Assembly: GCA_000711775.1 (NCBI GenBank)
Contig: ARYC01000147.1
Coordinates: 1 to 64,000 of the forward strand
Length of the DNA: 64,000 bases
Source: Oxytricha trifallax
Lineage: Eukaryota > Ciliophora > Spirotrichea > Sporadotrichida > Oxytrichidae
Direction of reading: 5' to 3'
The notes under the pieces were generated by a model. The model was not told the origin of the DNA. It ran no database searches and saw only the letters and a list, made by a program, of their open reading frames with translations. The stretch's first letter is position 1, and each line of letters begins with the position of its first letter. Shown one piece after another: positions 23,504-34,143 of this stretch. Made by a program: the position numbers and the translations under genes.

Positions 23504-23883
23504 ACAATTCTTTATAATTATTTACAGATACAAATTATTATTTTTTCATAAAAAAATGCTTACAGAGTAAAATATTATAAAATGTGTGACGTAGATGTAA
23601 TAATAATTTAATATATCTTTAAGACAATGAGACTTATGGAATTAAAATTATTATCAAATTTGTAGTTAAATAAACCATACTATAATTTTCAAATTCTAGT
23701 TGTTATTAAGAAGTTTCAATAATTTTAATTGAATCAATTCTGTTAATATTACAAATAAATTATTATAGCAATTTTATATAAATATATTACTTTATTAATA
23801 TTAGGTTTGCTGTTTAAACTTTGCTTTAGTCATCTTCTTTTGCATAAATCTGCAAGAGATATGATTTAATGTAAAAATAATTT

Positions 23884-25540
23884 TCACATAAATATGACAG
23901 TGGCTCCAACTGCACTTAAGAAGACCCCCATGCCTTGCATATAGTTAAGACTTTACCCAAATAATACGAAATTCCCCACAGTTAAAAGCACACTTTGTCC
24001 GTGCATAATTGCGTTACATATTCCCGCGTTGCCCATTTCACTAGCCACGTTAATAAATACGATTCCTAAGCTAATTAGTATGCCTGAGCCAAAAGCGCTG
24101 AAGTAGTTTATGAAGGTATATGTTGCAAATATTTAGGGATTGAAGCATATCAAATAAGCTAGGCAAGCAAGGCCATACATAGAACCAAACAGAGTGAAAG
24201 AAAAAGCAATTGCGTACTCATCCCGAATTAATCTCGCTACTGATTTAAAAATCAATATTTATTACCCATAAAAAAGTGCTGAAGCAAGGCCTCCAATTAT
24301 GGTTAAAGCTTAGTGATACCCTATGTTGTCAATTTAGTTGTGGTTATTAAATGTGAAAAATTTTCTTTCTTAATTTGCCTGATAATTATTTCCCCGCTAA
24401 ATTTCTTCTAATTGAAGCAAGTCTATATCACTCGAAGATTCATGAGGTCGTCCATGACTATTGCTTGTAAATAAGCTGACCATGGTTATTGCTAAAACCA
24501 TGATCAAAACTCCCATTAACTAAACAGGCCTTACTCTCTCAGAAAACATGTAGTATGAGGCAATTAATATATAGAAGGTATTTGAAGACTCTAAAGCTCC
24601 CACAATTCCTTGATTTATTCCAGCCAATTTAGCATGATCATACGCAAGCGTGAACATCTAGTTTCCAAAGAATTCAAATGAACCACCTAAGATTAAGTAA
24701 AACAATACATTCATTAAAAAGAAGAAGTTTTATTTAGTAGTAAGTTACACAAAAGCTTTAGTATCAAATCTATATTGAATGTTTTATCCATCTACTAATA
24801 CGAGTATATTCCAAGGGAAATAATAGGCTTAATTCTTCTTGAAAGCTTGTTAGTACTTATACAAGAAATAAATCAAACCTGGTATAAAAAAATTGCTTGT
24901 AATGAGAGCACTGTTGAAGAATACGTCAGACCCGTTGTAGTATCTGATTAAGCTAGATGTTGTGAACAATCAAATATATTTTGAAATAAATTACTGAAGT
25001 TTAAATTTAAGAAACTTAAATAAGCAAGAGATTTAAGTTAGTTAGTTACTTTGTAACAAATAATATAAATTTTATTATTTCACAATTATACAATAATATT
25101 TTTTAATTTTGAATAAAAAAGTTGTTGAAAAATTTTTCCTCAACTTATTTTTAATGATATTTAATTTAACCAAATAAACCCTAAAACTTGAGTTTTACCA
25201 TAATTTATTCATATATCCTGTTTAATATAGAATGTATTAATATATAAGAGATTGTAGAGTATAAAATGTAAGTTTGATCTGGCTTATGGCTTCTCTTGAT
25301 TCTCAAAGCCTCAATATCAAAATCTCTTTAGCTTTTTTGGAGACTATCTAAAGCCTCAACTTGTGATAAGAAGTTAGATAGACTTTTCTCAGTTTCACAA
25401 TCTAAACCACTTAATTTCCTGATTGCCCTCTGATTAAATATTTGCAGTTAAATATCTTCTGATTTTTATTAAGAGTCTTTGTCTCTTGAGGGAGAGTAGA
25501 AGTCTTAACTACAGGGCAATAGCTAAAAGGAAGAGCTCAT
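23884..25540 (-). CDS. EamA/DMT-type membrane transporter (447 aa)
   Basis: Multi-pass membrane protein of the drug/metabolite transporter superfamily; substrate unknown. The main MDS (24975-23884) is one open frame with about nine to ten hydrophobic segments, for example DVFFNSALITSNFFIPGLIY, FFFLMNVLFYLILGGSFEFF, VQLMGVLIMVLAITMVSLF and GVFLSAVGATVIFM. It includes the typical stretch ALESSNTFYILIASYYMFSER, like the E-rich start of a second EamA repeat. No ATG precedes it: TGA closes the frame at about 24978. A separate frame at 25540-25272 (MSSSFQLLPC..., soluble, ending KPDQT) joins it in frame through AAC pointers if a 313-bp IES is removed, giving 1,344 nt in total. The main part is certain; the N-terminal join rests on a 3-nt pointer. 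Confidence 0.8.
24959..25274. other. Probable IES, 313 bp, pointer AAC
   Basis: Minus-strand AAC at 25274-25272 and 24961-24959; removal joins GAT CAA ACA TCT AGC TTA and links a start codon to the transporter frame. The insert is AT-rich and has no GT..AG ends in the needed phase. Short pointer, so moderate certainty. Confidence 0.55.
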
Positions 25541-25974
25541 GTGTTTTAAAAATTTAAATATATTTAGGAGATGATGAGGTAATCAATTTATACTAAATAG
25601 AGAATTGTGAGATCAGCAATTTAAAAGCTAATTTCTTATTAATGGATTACTCATTCACAATAATTAACATGATAAAAACATCCTGATATTTAAATTCAAC
25701 ATTTCGCTTTGAAATTATACATAAAAGAATTTATAAGTATTAATAGTAAATAATTTTAAATATTGTAGAAATAGGACTAAATTAAAGATTAATTAAAAAA
25801 GATTTATTTTATTTATTTAAGAGGATGCATTTTTATTATTAATTTAGATATGAGTTAATTGAATTTTTATTTATTAATAAATTATGTAAAAAATACAAAA
25901 AGTATTAAAAAAATCTTCAGATAATTTTTTCCAAAATTTTTTATATATTCTAACAGTACTATTCAGATAAAAAT
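25541..25974. other. AT-rich intergenic between divergent genes
   Basis: About 430 bp separating the start codons of the transporter (minus) and the acyl-CoA-binding protein (plus). No specific signal recognised. Confidence 0.6.
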
Positions 25975-27219
25975 ATGTTTGGCTTAGAAAAGAGACAACT
26001 TCTATAGATAGCTGGTTTTGTAGCAGTGACAGCAGTGTCAATCGGACTTTTCGTTTCAATCAAGAACAGAAAGACATCTGTGATATCAGACATTTCAATT
26101 GCAGGTAAATTGCATTAAAATTTAAAAGCATAGGGTTATAACCGTCATATTGTTTTAGATATCTTAAAGATTGATAAGCAAAATCAGTTTAGTTTGTATT
26201 TGATGGCCACTCAAAAATTACCCTCAATTCTCGATAAAATTGACAGCAGGGGGAAATTAACATTCTATTCTCTTTATAAGCAGATTAATGAAGGCGATGC
26301 AGATGAGGCACCAGGTAATGATGAAATCACAAATCCCATTAAGTTGTAAGTGGTAAAATAATCTACTCAATTGTCTGAAAGATATTTTCTTAAAATCTTG
26401 ATTTAACCATCATTAAATTCTTTATTAACTTTATTGATTTATAGCAAAGCATGGAAAAGTCAGAAAGGTAAAAGTACAGACAAATGCCAATAGGAATACA
26501 TCGGTTTGATGACTCGTTATGACAATCAGTTCAGGGAAATAGTAGATTAACTTGTAACTGGAAAGATTAAGAAAATCAAAGTGGAAGACACTTCCCAAAC
26601 CAGTGGAGGCATCCTGGCCAAGTCAGTGCCTAGACCTAAGGCTGAAGATCAAACTCAATATATCAAGGGTCTCACTATAGTGTAAGTTCAGTAAATATGC
26701 TATATATATGTTCTAGTTTTATATGATTTGACTTAAATATATGCTTTTTTAGTGAGAAGGAAATGATGAACACATACTTAATGATTAGAGAAGATAAAAA
26801 CGAAGAACTCCTAATTAAACTTTTAGAGGAGAAGAAATTGCAACCAGGAAACAGAAACAAAGAAGGCATGAACCCCTTGATTTTGGCTGTCGACTGTGAA
26901 TTCACTCTGCCTACACTAAAGAAGCTAATTGATTTAGGATGCAACATCAATCAATAGGATGTATTAGATATTTTACTTTATTAATTATGCATAAGGGAGA
27001 TGCGCATTGCATTATGCTGTGGATTTAGAAAACATTGAAATCATTAAGTTCTTGATTGAAAATGGAGCAGATGCCGACCTTGTAGATGAAACTGGTTCTT
27101 CACCTAGAGATGAGGCTGCAATAAAAAAGTTAAATAAATTTATATACAGAATAATTACAATTAATTTAATGTGAATGAGTGACGAAATCTCAAAAATATT
27201 GGGAGTAAAGGAAGAATGA
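25975..27219 (+). CDS. Acyl-CoA-binding ankyrin-repeat protein (ACBD6-like)
   Basis: Binds long-chain acyl-CoA esters; likely membrane-anchored. Starts MFGLEKRQLLQIAGFVAVTA with one N-terminal hydrophobic segment. The acyl-CoA-binding fold follows: FSLYLMATQKLPSILDKI, KLTFYSLYKQINEGDADEAP (compare LYxLYKQATxGD..xRPG) and KFKAWKSQKGKSTDKCQQEY (compare KWDAWNxLKGxSxEDAMxxYI). Two to three ankyrin repeats close the protein (EGMNPLILAVDCEFTLPT; GRCALHYAVDLENIEIIK). Introns at 26346-26444, 26682-26752 and 27129-27179 and a 28-bp IES at 26959 are removed; 996 nt remain, 331 aa plus stop 27217-27219. Order and content match ACBD6, which has the same two modules. Confidence 0.9.
26959..26989. other. 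IES, 28 bp, pointer ATG
   Basis: ATG at 26959-26961 and 26987-26989. Removal gives CAA TAG GAT GCA TAA GGG AGA TGC GCA, that is NQQDAQGRCALH, the regular ankyrin-repeat turn with correct spacing. Confidence 0.82.
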
Positions 27220-27532
27220 ATGAATATAGATATGATTTAAATTATTTCTTTTTGCCAAATTTGAATATAAAAAATGACTGTGATTATTAAAAAGAGTCAT
27301 TTATTTTTAAAAAAAGTAAAATATTAATTTAAAAATTTAAGTTTACGAAAATCTTAATATTTCAAATATAGCAAAATCTTATATTTACTTATTAATGGTC
27401 AGTTTATTTGATTCATAAATTGTTTTAAAAATATGATAAAACAATAATTACTGTTTGAATTTATCATATTAAAATTAATTCTTTGGATTAATAAATGAAA
27501 ATTGTTTATATGTTTAGTATATATGAAAAAAT
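27220..27532. other. AT-rich intergenic
   Basis: About 310 bp after the acyl-CoA-binding gene and before the G-run that opens the inverted-repeat element. Nothing recognisable. Confidence 0.6.
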
Positions 27533-28014
27533 GGGGGGGGGAAGTTTCCTGCACTGGTTTATGATAAAAAAAAAATTTTAGGGAAGTTTCCTGCACTTTT
27601 TTTAATTTTTTTAATTAAATTTATCTTTACAACAACTAACCAACTTCAGGACCAATTTCATTGTTATAATTATACTTTAATTTATTTAATCAATAGTGAA
27701 TATCTATATTTAGATTCCAAAAACTCTGGCATTCTTCATCTGATATTTGTTGGTTCTATTTTTAAAATCTTATATTGCTTTACTATAGTAATTCCAAATA
27801 TTATATCCAACTGTGAGTGTAATTCTGATTCAATATACCTTGTTCTTACTATGCCTATATAATGTTAAATTATATTTTCTTGAAAAAATTCAATGATGAA
27901 TAATATGCTCTTAATATTTAATGGGTCATAAAAATATTAAATTTGCTAATTTATGTAAAATATATTAAATTTAACATAAAGAAAAAAACAGTACAGGAAA
28001 CTTCCCCCCCCCCC
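27533..28014. mobile_element. MITE-like element with G-run inverted ends
   Basis: Left end: a run of nine G then AAGTTTCCTGCACTG (27533-27557). Right end: CAGTACAGGAAACTT then twelve C (about 27989-28014), its reverse complement with one mismatch and different run length. A further direct copy of GGGAAGTTTCCTGCAC sits at 27581-27596. The ~480-bp interior is AT-rich with no ORF. No clear target duplication; flanks are A-rich on both sides. It lies intergenically between the ACBD6-like gene and the next plus-strand gene. Confidence 0.7.
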
Positions 28015-28138
28015 CAAAAAAAGTATTTTTATATTATCCTTTATATTCTCACAATAATACATGACTTTAAATTTACTATCTGAATTAATATCCAGTTTGA
28101 TTATAATATATGTTTAATTATAATTATAATAATTTGTA

Positions 28139-30144
28139 ATGATGATTAATCACAGTAAGCAGTCCAACATGTATGATCAAGACGATGATCTCTCTCGATA
28201 AATTGAATAAATGAAGTTGAATAGACTCAAAAACTCCAATCAAATATGTGACTAGATATACACCAGGTAGTATGGCAGGTTGAAAAAGTAATATCATTAG
28301 GAAAAGCAAAATAAAGAAAAAGAATAAAATTCTTAAGCGCAGGCAAATTTATCATACTAATAGCAGCATATTGCCAAAGTTGTAGAGAAAGTCAAAAATG
28401 ATTACAGACTTAAGAAGGAGTTTATGTTTTGTATTTAAATTTTAAAGTTTAGATCAATGAGCTACTTTGGTTTCACTGAGATACTTGATAAAGCAATGTG
28501 CCTAGAGGAGGAGTAAGTTAATAATGAAAAACTTAAAGGTAGGTTTCATTTAAAAATTAAAGAAGAGCTACCTCCCCCAATGAGGATAGCATAATTTACT
28601 AACCCATTATTCAAAGTATTTAAATATTAAGAAATTGCTAAATTATCATAATTTGCAAATGAAGCTGTAGCATTTCACTTGCACAAGAAGAGAGATTTCT
28701 TTCGCAGACTAGATGGCACAAAAGACCCTCTTAGAGAAAGTAAAGAATAAGAATAAATGATATAGAAAATTAAGTAACGACTAGAAAATTACAAGTATTA
28801 ACAAGAAAAAGATAGAATCTATTAACAGTATTTATCCAATTTCAAAAGCAGCAACACAAAAAACTGGAAAAATTAAATGAATTCTGCAAATAAGTCTGAG
28901 GTTAGGAATTCCGTTTAAAATCTCTATTAATCAGTAGAAGTGAAAAATTTAGACAGACAGAGAAATAACTCGACTGCACTTGGCACTTTCTAAACCATAA
29001 ATGATAAAAGTATATAAAAATTACAGCTTCCTAGTATAAATTAAAGCATGGATATTAGTAGGAACGTTATTAATAATAGTTCAGTAACAACCATTAAGAA
29101 TCTAGATAAAAAGCCTACTGTAAAATTTGATTTGAACTCTACTATTCTAAACAACAACACCTCCTCAATCTAACTTATGCCCACATAGTTAGTTGTGGAA
29201 GAATCTTCATTAAATAAAAATAATAAATTAAAAGATAAAATTTATGAATAATAGTCACCAATTATTAAATCTAAGACTCACTTGAAAACTAAATCACAAG
29301 GTCAACAATCCAAGCCTTTCATGGTAACTCTGTTTAATAAAAATTCTCATACTTCTTCAATAGATAAACTGCCGACTTTGCACCATTAACATAATCACAG
29401 TATAAGCTCGATATAATTTCAACCAGAGCTAAATAGTGTGAAAAACAATTTTAATATAGATAATCCATATTAAGAAAACACACTTAACGATTCAATTATT
29501 CATTAAAACTCTTAAACTTCATTATCTCGTATAATTATTCAATAAGTTATTGTTATAGTTTTATAGTAACTATAACCCTTCACTTGACATGTCAAGCATA
29601 TTGTCAAATGTGAAGAAACTAATATATAGTCGAATCAATCCCATGAATAAACCCGAACCCTTTGGAGTGGACTGGAATAATCAAAAATAATATATAAAGT
29701 CTAAACTTCAGAAATTGTAAAAATCGTGTGTTGATTAGCATCAAGACTACTAAATTAATTTACAATCCAATCTACAACTTTATTAATTTAATATAATTTA
29801 ATTAAAGCATTATTTTAAGACACAGAGAAAAGCATTGAGAGGATAAGTAAGAGCCTAGATAGAGAAGAAAAGTTAAGAGAAAGTTTTGATTTTACTCTAA
29901 ATACTCTCAATTAAATTATTTTTTATTTATAACTCTACAAGAATATGATGTATCTGAGCCTTAAGGATTAGACATCTTATTTGAATATAAAGTAAATGAT
30001 GATAAATTCCAAAAAGAAGAGAGCGTGATCGTAGCGAGGGAATTTAAATAACGAAATTTAGACCCAACAAGAAATATTATTGAGAGAATTGAATTGGAAA
30101 ATAACAGCAGGAAGAGAAGGTTTAAGAAGTTAAATAAACAGTGA
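28139..30144 (+). CDS. Q-rich protein, unknown
   Basis: Starts MMINHSKQSNMYDQDDDLSRQ. The first 250 residues are charged and helical (RLKKQYHQEKQNKEKEQ; FFRRLDGTKDPLRESKEQEQ), then comes an N/S/Q-rich middle. The end is acidic and basic (KSIERISKSLDREEKLRES; DILFEYKVNDDKFQKEES) and closes at TGA 30142-30144. Frame changes near 28430-28450, 29530-29580, 29750-29810 and 29910-29940 mark introns or IESs that were not placed exactly. No domain recognised; coiled-coil content suggests a structural or scaffold role, which is only a guess. Confidence 0.65.
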
Positions 30145-30289
30145 AAAATAAAGATTTGAAATTGTTTATATCCAATTTTATCATAATATTCTCTCTTGCA
30201 TAATATTTGAAAATAAATTTGTGCTATAGATTATGAGAGGTAACAATTTTGATGGAATACTAAGTGAAATTGTAAATATAAAATAATAA

Positions 30290-32241
30290 ATGGAAGAATC
30301 TCAATAAAACCCTAATGAACTGGTTTCTCATTCAGATTAACCACCTCTACAACTAAAATCTCAAATAGCTTAATAATCCTCAGATAATTCTATGAATCCA
30401 GAATAAGTAAATTCATCGTTTAATTTAATTCCCATGATTTAGTAAAATCAAGTTCTTTCAGAAACCATCGAATATGAATAAATGCAGAAAATATAAGTTA
30501 ATTATAGTACAATCACAGACGTAGATGAGATATTTGACTCATTAATAAACTACAGATTCGAAGATAAATAAAATAATAAGGATGTAGAATAGTAATTACC
30601 AGATGAATTAATTAAGAAGCTTTACTTCATGCAAAGTGACTAGTAAGATATTAATAATGTTCGAATATCGATTTCTGATTAATTAATGTTTTTATTAGTA
30701 GAACATCTACTAGGGTAAATTATATAGTAATTATGGAACTAACTAATAATATGATTTCTGATGATAATTTATTTTAGCGAGTTATTTATAGAGAACTTAA
30801 ACTAAGCAGATCAAGCAAATTTTTTCATCATGGTAAGAAATGAAGCATTTTGTATTTAATTTTATATTATAGAGCTAACTTTCAGATCTAAAAATTGAAA
30901 ATCAAAAGCTGAAAGACGCTATCAAAGAAAAAGATACAGAAATACGAATCATGAAGCGAGAAAGAGATGAGCAATTTACAAATAAGATGGAAGTATCTAT
31001 TGAAAACAAAAGATTAAAGGTATGGCATTTTAGCGAGTTTTTCAAGATTTTATTATAGGCTGAACTAGAGAACATGAGGAAATAAATTTAGAATTTGCAG
31101 TAGTAAAATCATTAACAAGAAGAGCGATTGAACTCTCAATCAGATGAGGTACAGTCAACTCAGAGTTCAGTTTCTCCCAATGACGCAAATATTAATAGTT
31201 AGCTGCCGCCTCCCACTTAAAGAAATGAAGGAGTTGGTAAATTATTTAAGGGCCTCTTATTTGGTCATTCTACAACTAAGAAATCAACTTAAGATGTTAG
31301 GGTTCCCCAACCAAGCAATTAGCAATAATAATAAAGAAAGGCAATTGTCATAGACGAGTAATATGAAAATGAATAAAAACTTGTGATTTAAAGCATGCAA
31401 GATTAAATAATCACGAAGATAACTGAAATTAAAGGTCTGCATTTTTTAATAAAGTTATTTTTTAATCTGCAAGGATAAATTGAAACTCTTAATCAAGAAG
31501 TTGGGAAAGTCAAAGGCAACCTAGCTTAATTCAAGGAGAAGTGTGAAGATCTTGGCACAGACATAGAAATTTATCAAGCAAAATTAAAAGTATAATTTAC
31601 TCAATTGATTTATATTTTTATAGAAATCAGATGAAATGCTAACTTAAAAAGACAAGGAAATCATAAGCCTGAAAATCGAACTTTAGAAAATGAAATCTAC
31701 CCTTGAAAAAGAAATTAAAAAGCTGAAAAAAGCTTAAGATGCTAAAACAAATGTCGGAGGTCCATCATAAATTAATACAGAAGGTAATTCTAATAAAAAC
31801 ACAAACATGATGAACCAAACTTTTGATCCATATGGAACAGGAGGTATGACAAACACAAAATATAACAATAATAATTCAAACACATCCAAGGTCTTAGCGT
31901 CATTACCTGACTAAAGACCTTCCATGCCAATTGGAATGGGAAAATAAAAAGTAGATTTAAACCACACATACATTGATACATACGATAATGTTTTCGCTTA
32001 AGATCTAAATGATGAAGAAGATGCTAAAAATTAGGGTGGCAATAGTGGAAAACTTAATAAATCAGGCATGTTTAAGGACGATTTCTTTTCAAGAGGTATG
32101 TAAAGGTTGAGATTGAATACATAAAAATCGTAGATTTATGGGAAGACAATGAACATGCTGGGACTTAATAAAGATAGTAATAGTGGCAACTCAAACGTTT
32201 AATAATCGAAGGAAAAAAATTTAAACCCCTATCAGTAATGA
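30290..32241 (+). CDS. Coiled-coil protein, unknown (593 aa)
   Basis: Starts MEESQQNPNELVSHSDQ. Residues of the middle form heptad-rich helices: LSDLKIENQKLKDAIKEKD, EVGKVKGNLAQFKEKCEDLG and KDKEIISLKIELQKMKSTLE. The tail is N/G/S-rich with DPYGTGGMTNTKYNNNNSN and acidic DLNDEEDA. Four GT..AG introns (30833-30872, 31020-31058, 31435-31473, 31590-31623) and an 18-bp IES (30746) are removed, leaving 1,782 nt. TGA at 32239-32241. No catalytic motif seen. A cytoskeletal or scaffolding role fits the coiled coil, without stronger evidence. Confidence 0.75.
30746..30768. other. Probable IES, 18 bp, pointer ATAAT
   Basis: ATAAT at 30746-30750 and 30764-30768. Its removal deletes the only in-frame TGA of this exon and keeps phase. 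Length is a multiple of three, so the frame alone does not prove it. Confidence 0.55.
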
Positions 32242-32395
32242 ATAACTATTATTATTTATACTCTTTGAAACAAAGGATTTTGCTATTTTATCTTAATTCA
32301 ATTTTGAACTCTTACTGCTTAAATAAAGTTAACTAAATCACTCTTAGATCAAGTATAATTAAGTTATATATTTATTAAATCACACCTTTATCTTT

Positions 32396-32911
32396 TCACA
32401 AGGTGAATCTCTTTCTTCTTCTTGTAACTCTTCTCTGTATTCTCCATTGGCAAGCGCATATCATAATTGTAGCTACGCAGCAAACCACGAAGAATAGTGT
32501 CTAGTACAATAACCACTCGTACATAAGTGGTGCTGTATCTTTGCATTATGGACTTCTAAAAACGGCCTTAACTACTCTTAGAGTGATATAGATACCTGCT
32601 ACATAGTTTAATTCAAATAGCAAGCCGATCACTCCACGCTCCTCACTGTTGTTGTAAGCTAAGAAAGCCTCGTATATCTCACACAAAGCTTAAAATGAGT
32701 AGAATACGAACATCATCCAGAACAGGAATTTATAATCCTCAGTGGCGCAAGGTCTAGTACTGCCTCCAACTGATGAACGGATCCAAATAGTAACGAATGC
32801 TAGGAATACTGCCACACCGATTGACAATATCTTGTTTAGAGCATATATTTTAGGGTTTTACTTAAGATCTACCCAAGTACGTTCGAGCCAAGCCGCCTCA
32901 ATAGAAGCCAT
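32396..32911 (-). CDS. Four-pass membrane protein, unknown (171 aa)
   Basis: One uninterrupted frame, MASIEAAWLERTWVDLKQNP to TGA 32396-32398. Four hydrophobic segments: KILSIGVAVFLAFVTIWI, FLFWMMFVFYSFQALC, GVIGLLFELNYVAGIYITL and LFFVVCCVATIMICAC. It ends in the basic tail QRRVTRRRKRFTL. Base use is less AT-biased than its surroundings. Both ends appear cytosolic. No family recognised. It is one of few genes here without IES or intron. Confidence 0.8.
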
Positions 32912-33535
32912 TATGCAATTAGTTTATATTTAATTAAAGTTTATAATAAATCAATTCAAAAATAAAATAATTATAGGCACTTACTAAATTAAATTTTGGA
33001 GTTAGATTTTGTACACCTTCACATAAAAATAGTATAAATAGCATGATTATCAAATAAGGGCATCTTTTAGTAATAAATATCTTGCATTCATAATTAATGA
33101 TGGAAATATAAGTAAATATATAAATAATAAGACTGAAATAGTATTAATTTTAAGATTATTTCAAGTGAATGTACATAAATTTCGCGAAATTACTAAAAAC
33201 ACAATTGAAAATTACAATAACTTACTAATAATGTATCAATATATTACTTTAAAACTTGGGAAATAAGTTGAGATAAATTATATAAATAATTTAACTAAAC
33301 TTAAATTAAATTAATATTCATATGAATTAAATTCAATTTTCCAAATTATTAGCATTTAAATATTAAGGGAAGAAGAAAAAATAGAGAAGTGATAAAAAAG
33401 AGGTGTATAAAACACAGTTTTTGTTTGAATTTTATCGAATTATGATACTCTCGTGGCCTGAATTCATCGAGATTCGACTGAGGTTTTTGCGTATGGTGGA
33501 ACCAACGGAGTTCATCTCGAAATAACAGAGCTATC
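32912..33535. other. AT-rich intergenic
   Basis: About 620 bp between the membrane protein's start and the stop of the ribosomal protein gene, both minus strand; it should contain the former's promoter and the latter's 3' UTR. No motif recognised. Confidence 0.6.
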
Positions 33536-34143
33536 TCAGAATCCGTACTTGGCGAGCTCTTCGTTGACTTTCTTGAGTTCGTTGCTGTTTCTTGCCTTGG
33601 ATCTTGCGCCGAGTTTCTTTTGCTTGAGTTCCCAGAACTTGCCTGACTTGACCTTTCTCTTCTCCTCGAGTCTGTCGACGAGACCCTTCTTGGTCCAGCC
33701 GATTTGGGCAGCGAGTTCTCCGAGAACAGTGAACTTTCTATGAGACTTTAATCTCAAGACCTTAAGGGCATCTGGAACAACCATTCTGCGCTTTTGATCA
33801 TAAGGATATGGGATACCCTCGAAGACCTTCAATTTGCCAAGAGCAGTAGCTCACGTTTAATTATATGTTTTGTGTGGGAGCATACCTCTGATGACTCTCC
33901 AGAAGATGCGAATCTTACTATTATTTCAAGATGAAATGGAACTGCCCACGTCTTGGGTTGGTGTATTCCTTTTATATAAACTGTACTTTATACTTAAGCT
34001 TGTTTCTGAAGAGAGAACCTGATCTCAAAAGAAGCTCACATCTGACGACTTATGAATTATAATTGACCGTTCAAGAGCTCCTTAGCAACCTTTGATGCAA
34101 GTCTGCCGACCAAGTGGCCTCTGCTTTAATAATTTTCGAACAT
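33536..34143 (-). other. RPL13A: RPL13A odd-numbered MDS cluster (1,3,5,7,9,11)
   Basis: Contains the start codon (34141-34143) and the stop (33536-33538). M11 carries the C-terminal 104 residues intact. A naive reading across this cluster alone looks like a frameshifted ribosomal pseudogene; the missing codons sit in the even cluster. Confidence 0.93.

Noticed and set aside
33536..34143. L13A as a frameshifted ribosomal pseudogene
   Set aside because: The apparent frameshifts and missing codons are all accounted for by the even-numbered MDSs 1.1 kb away with matching pointers.
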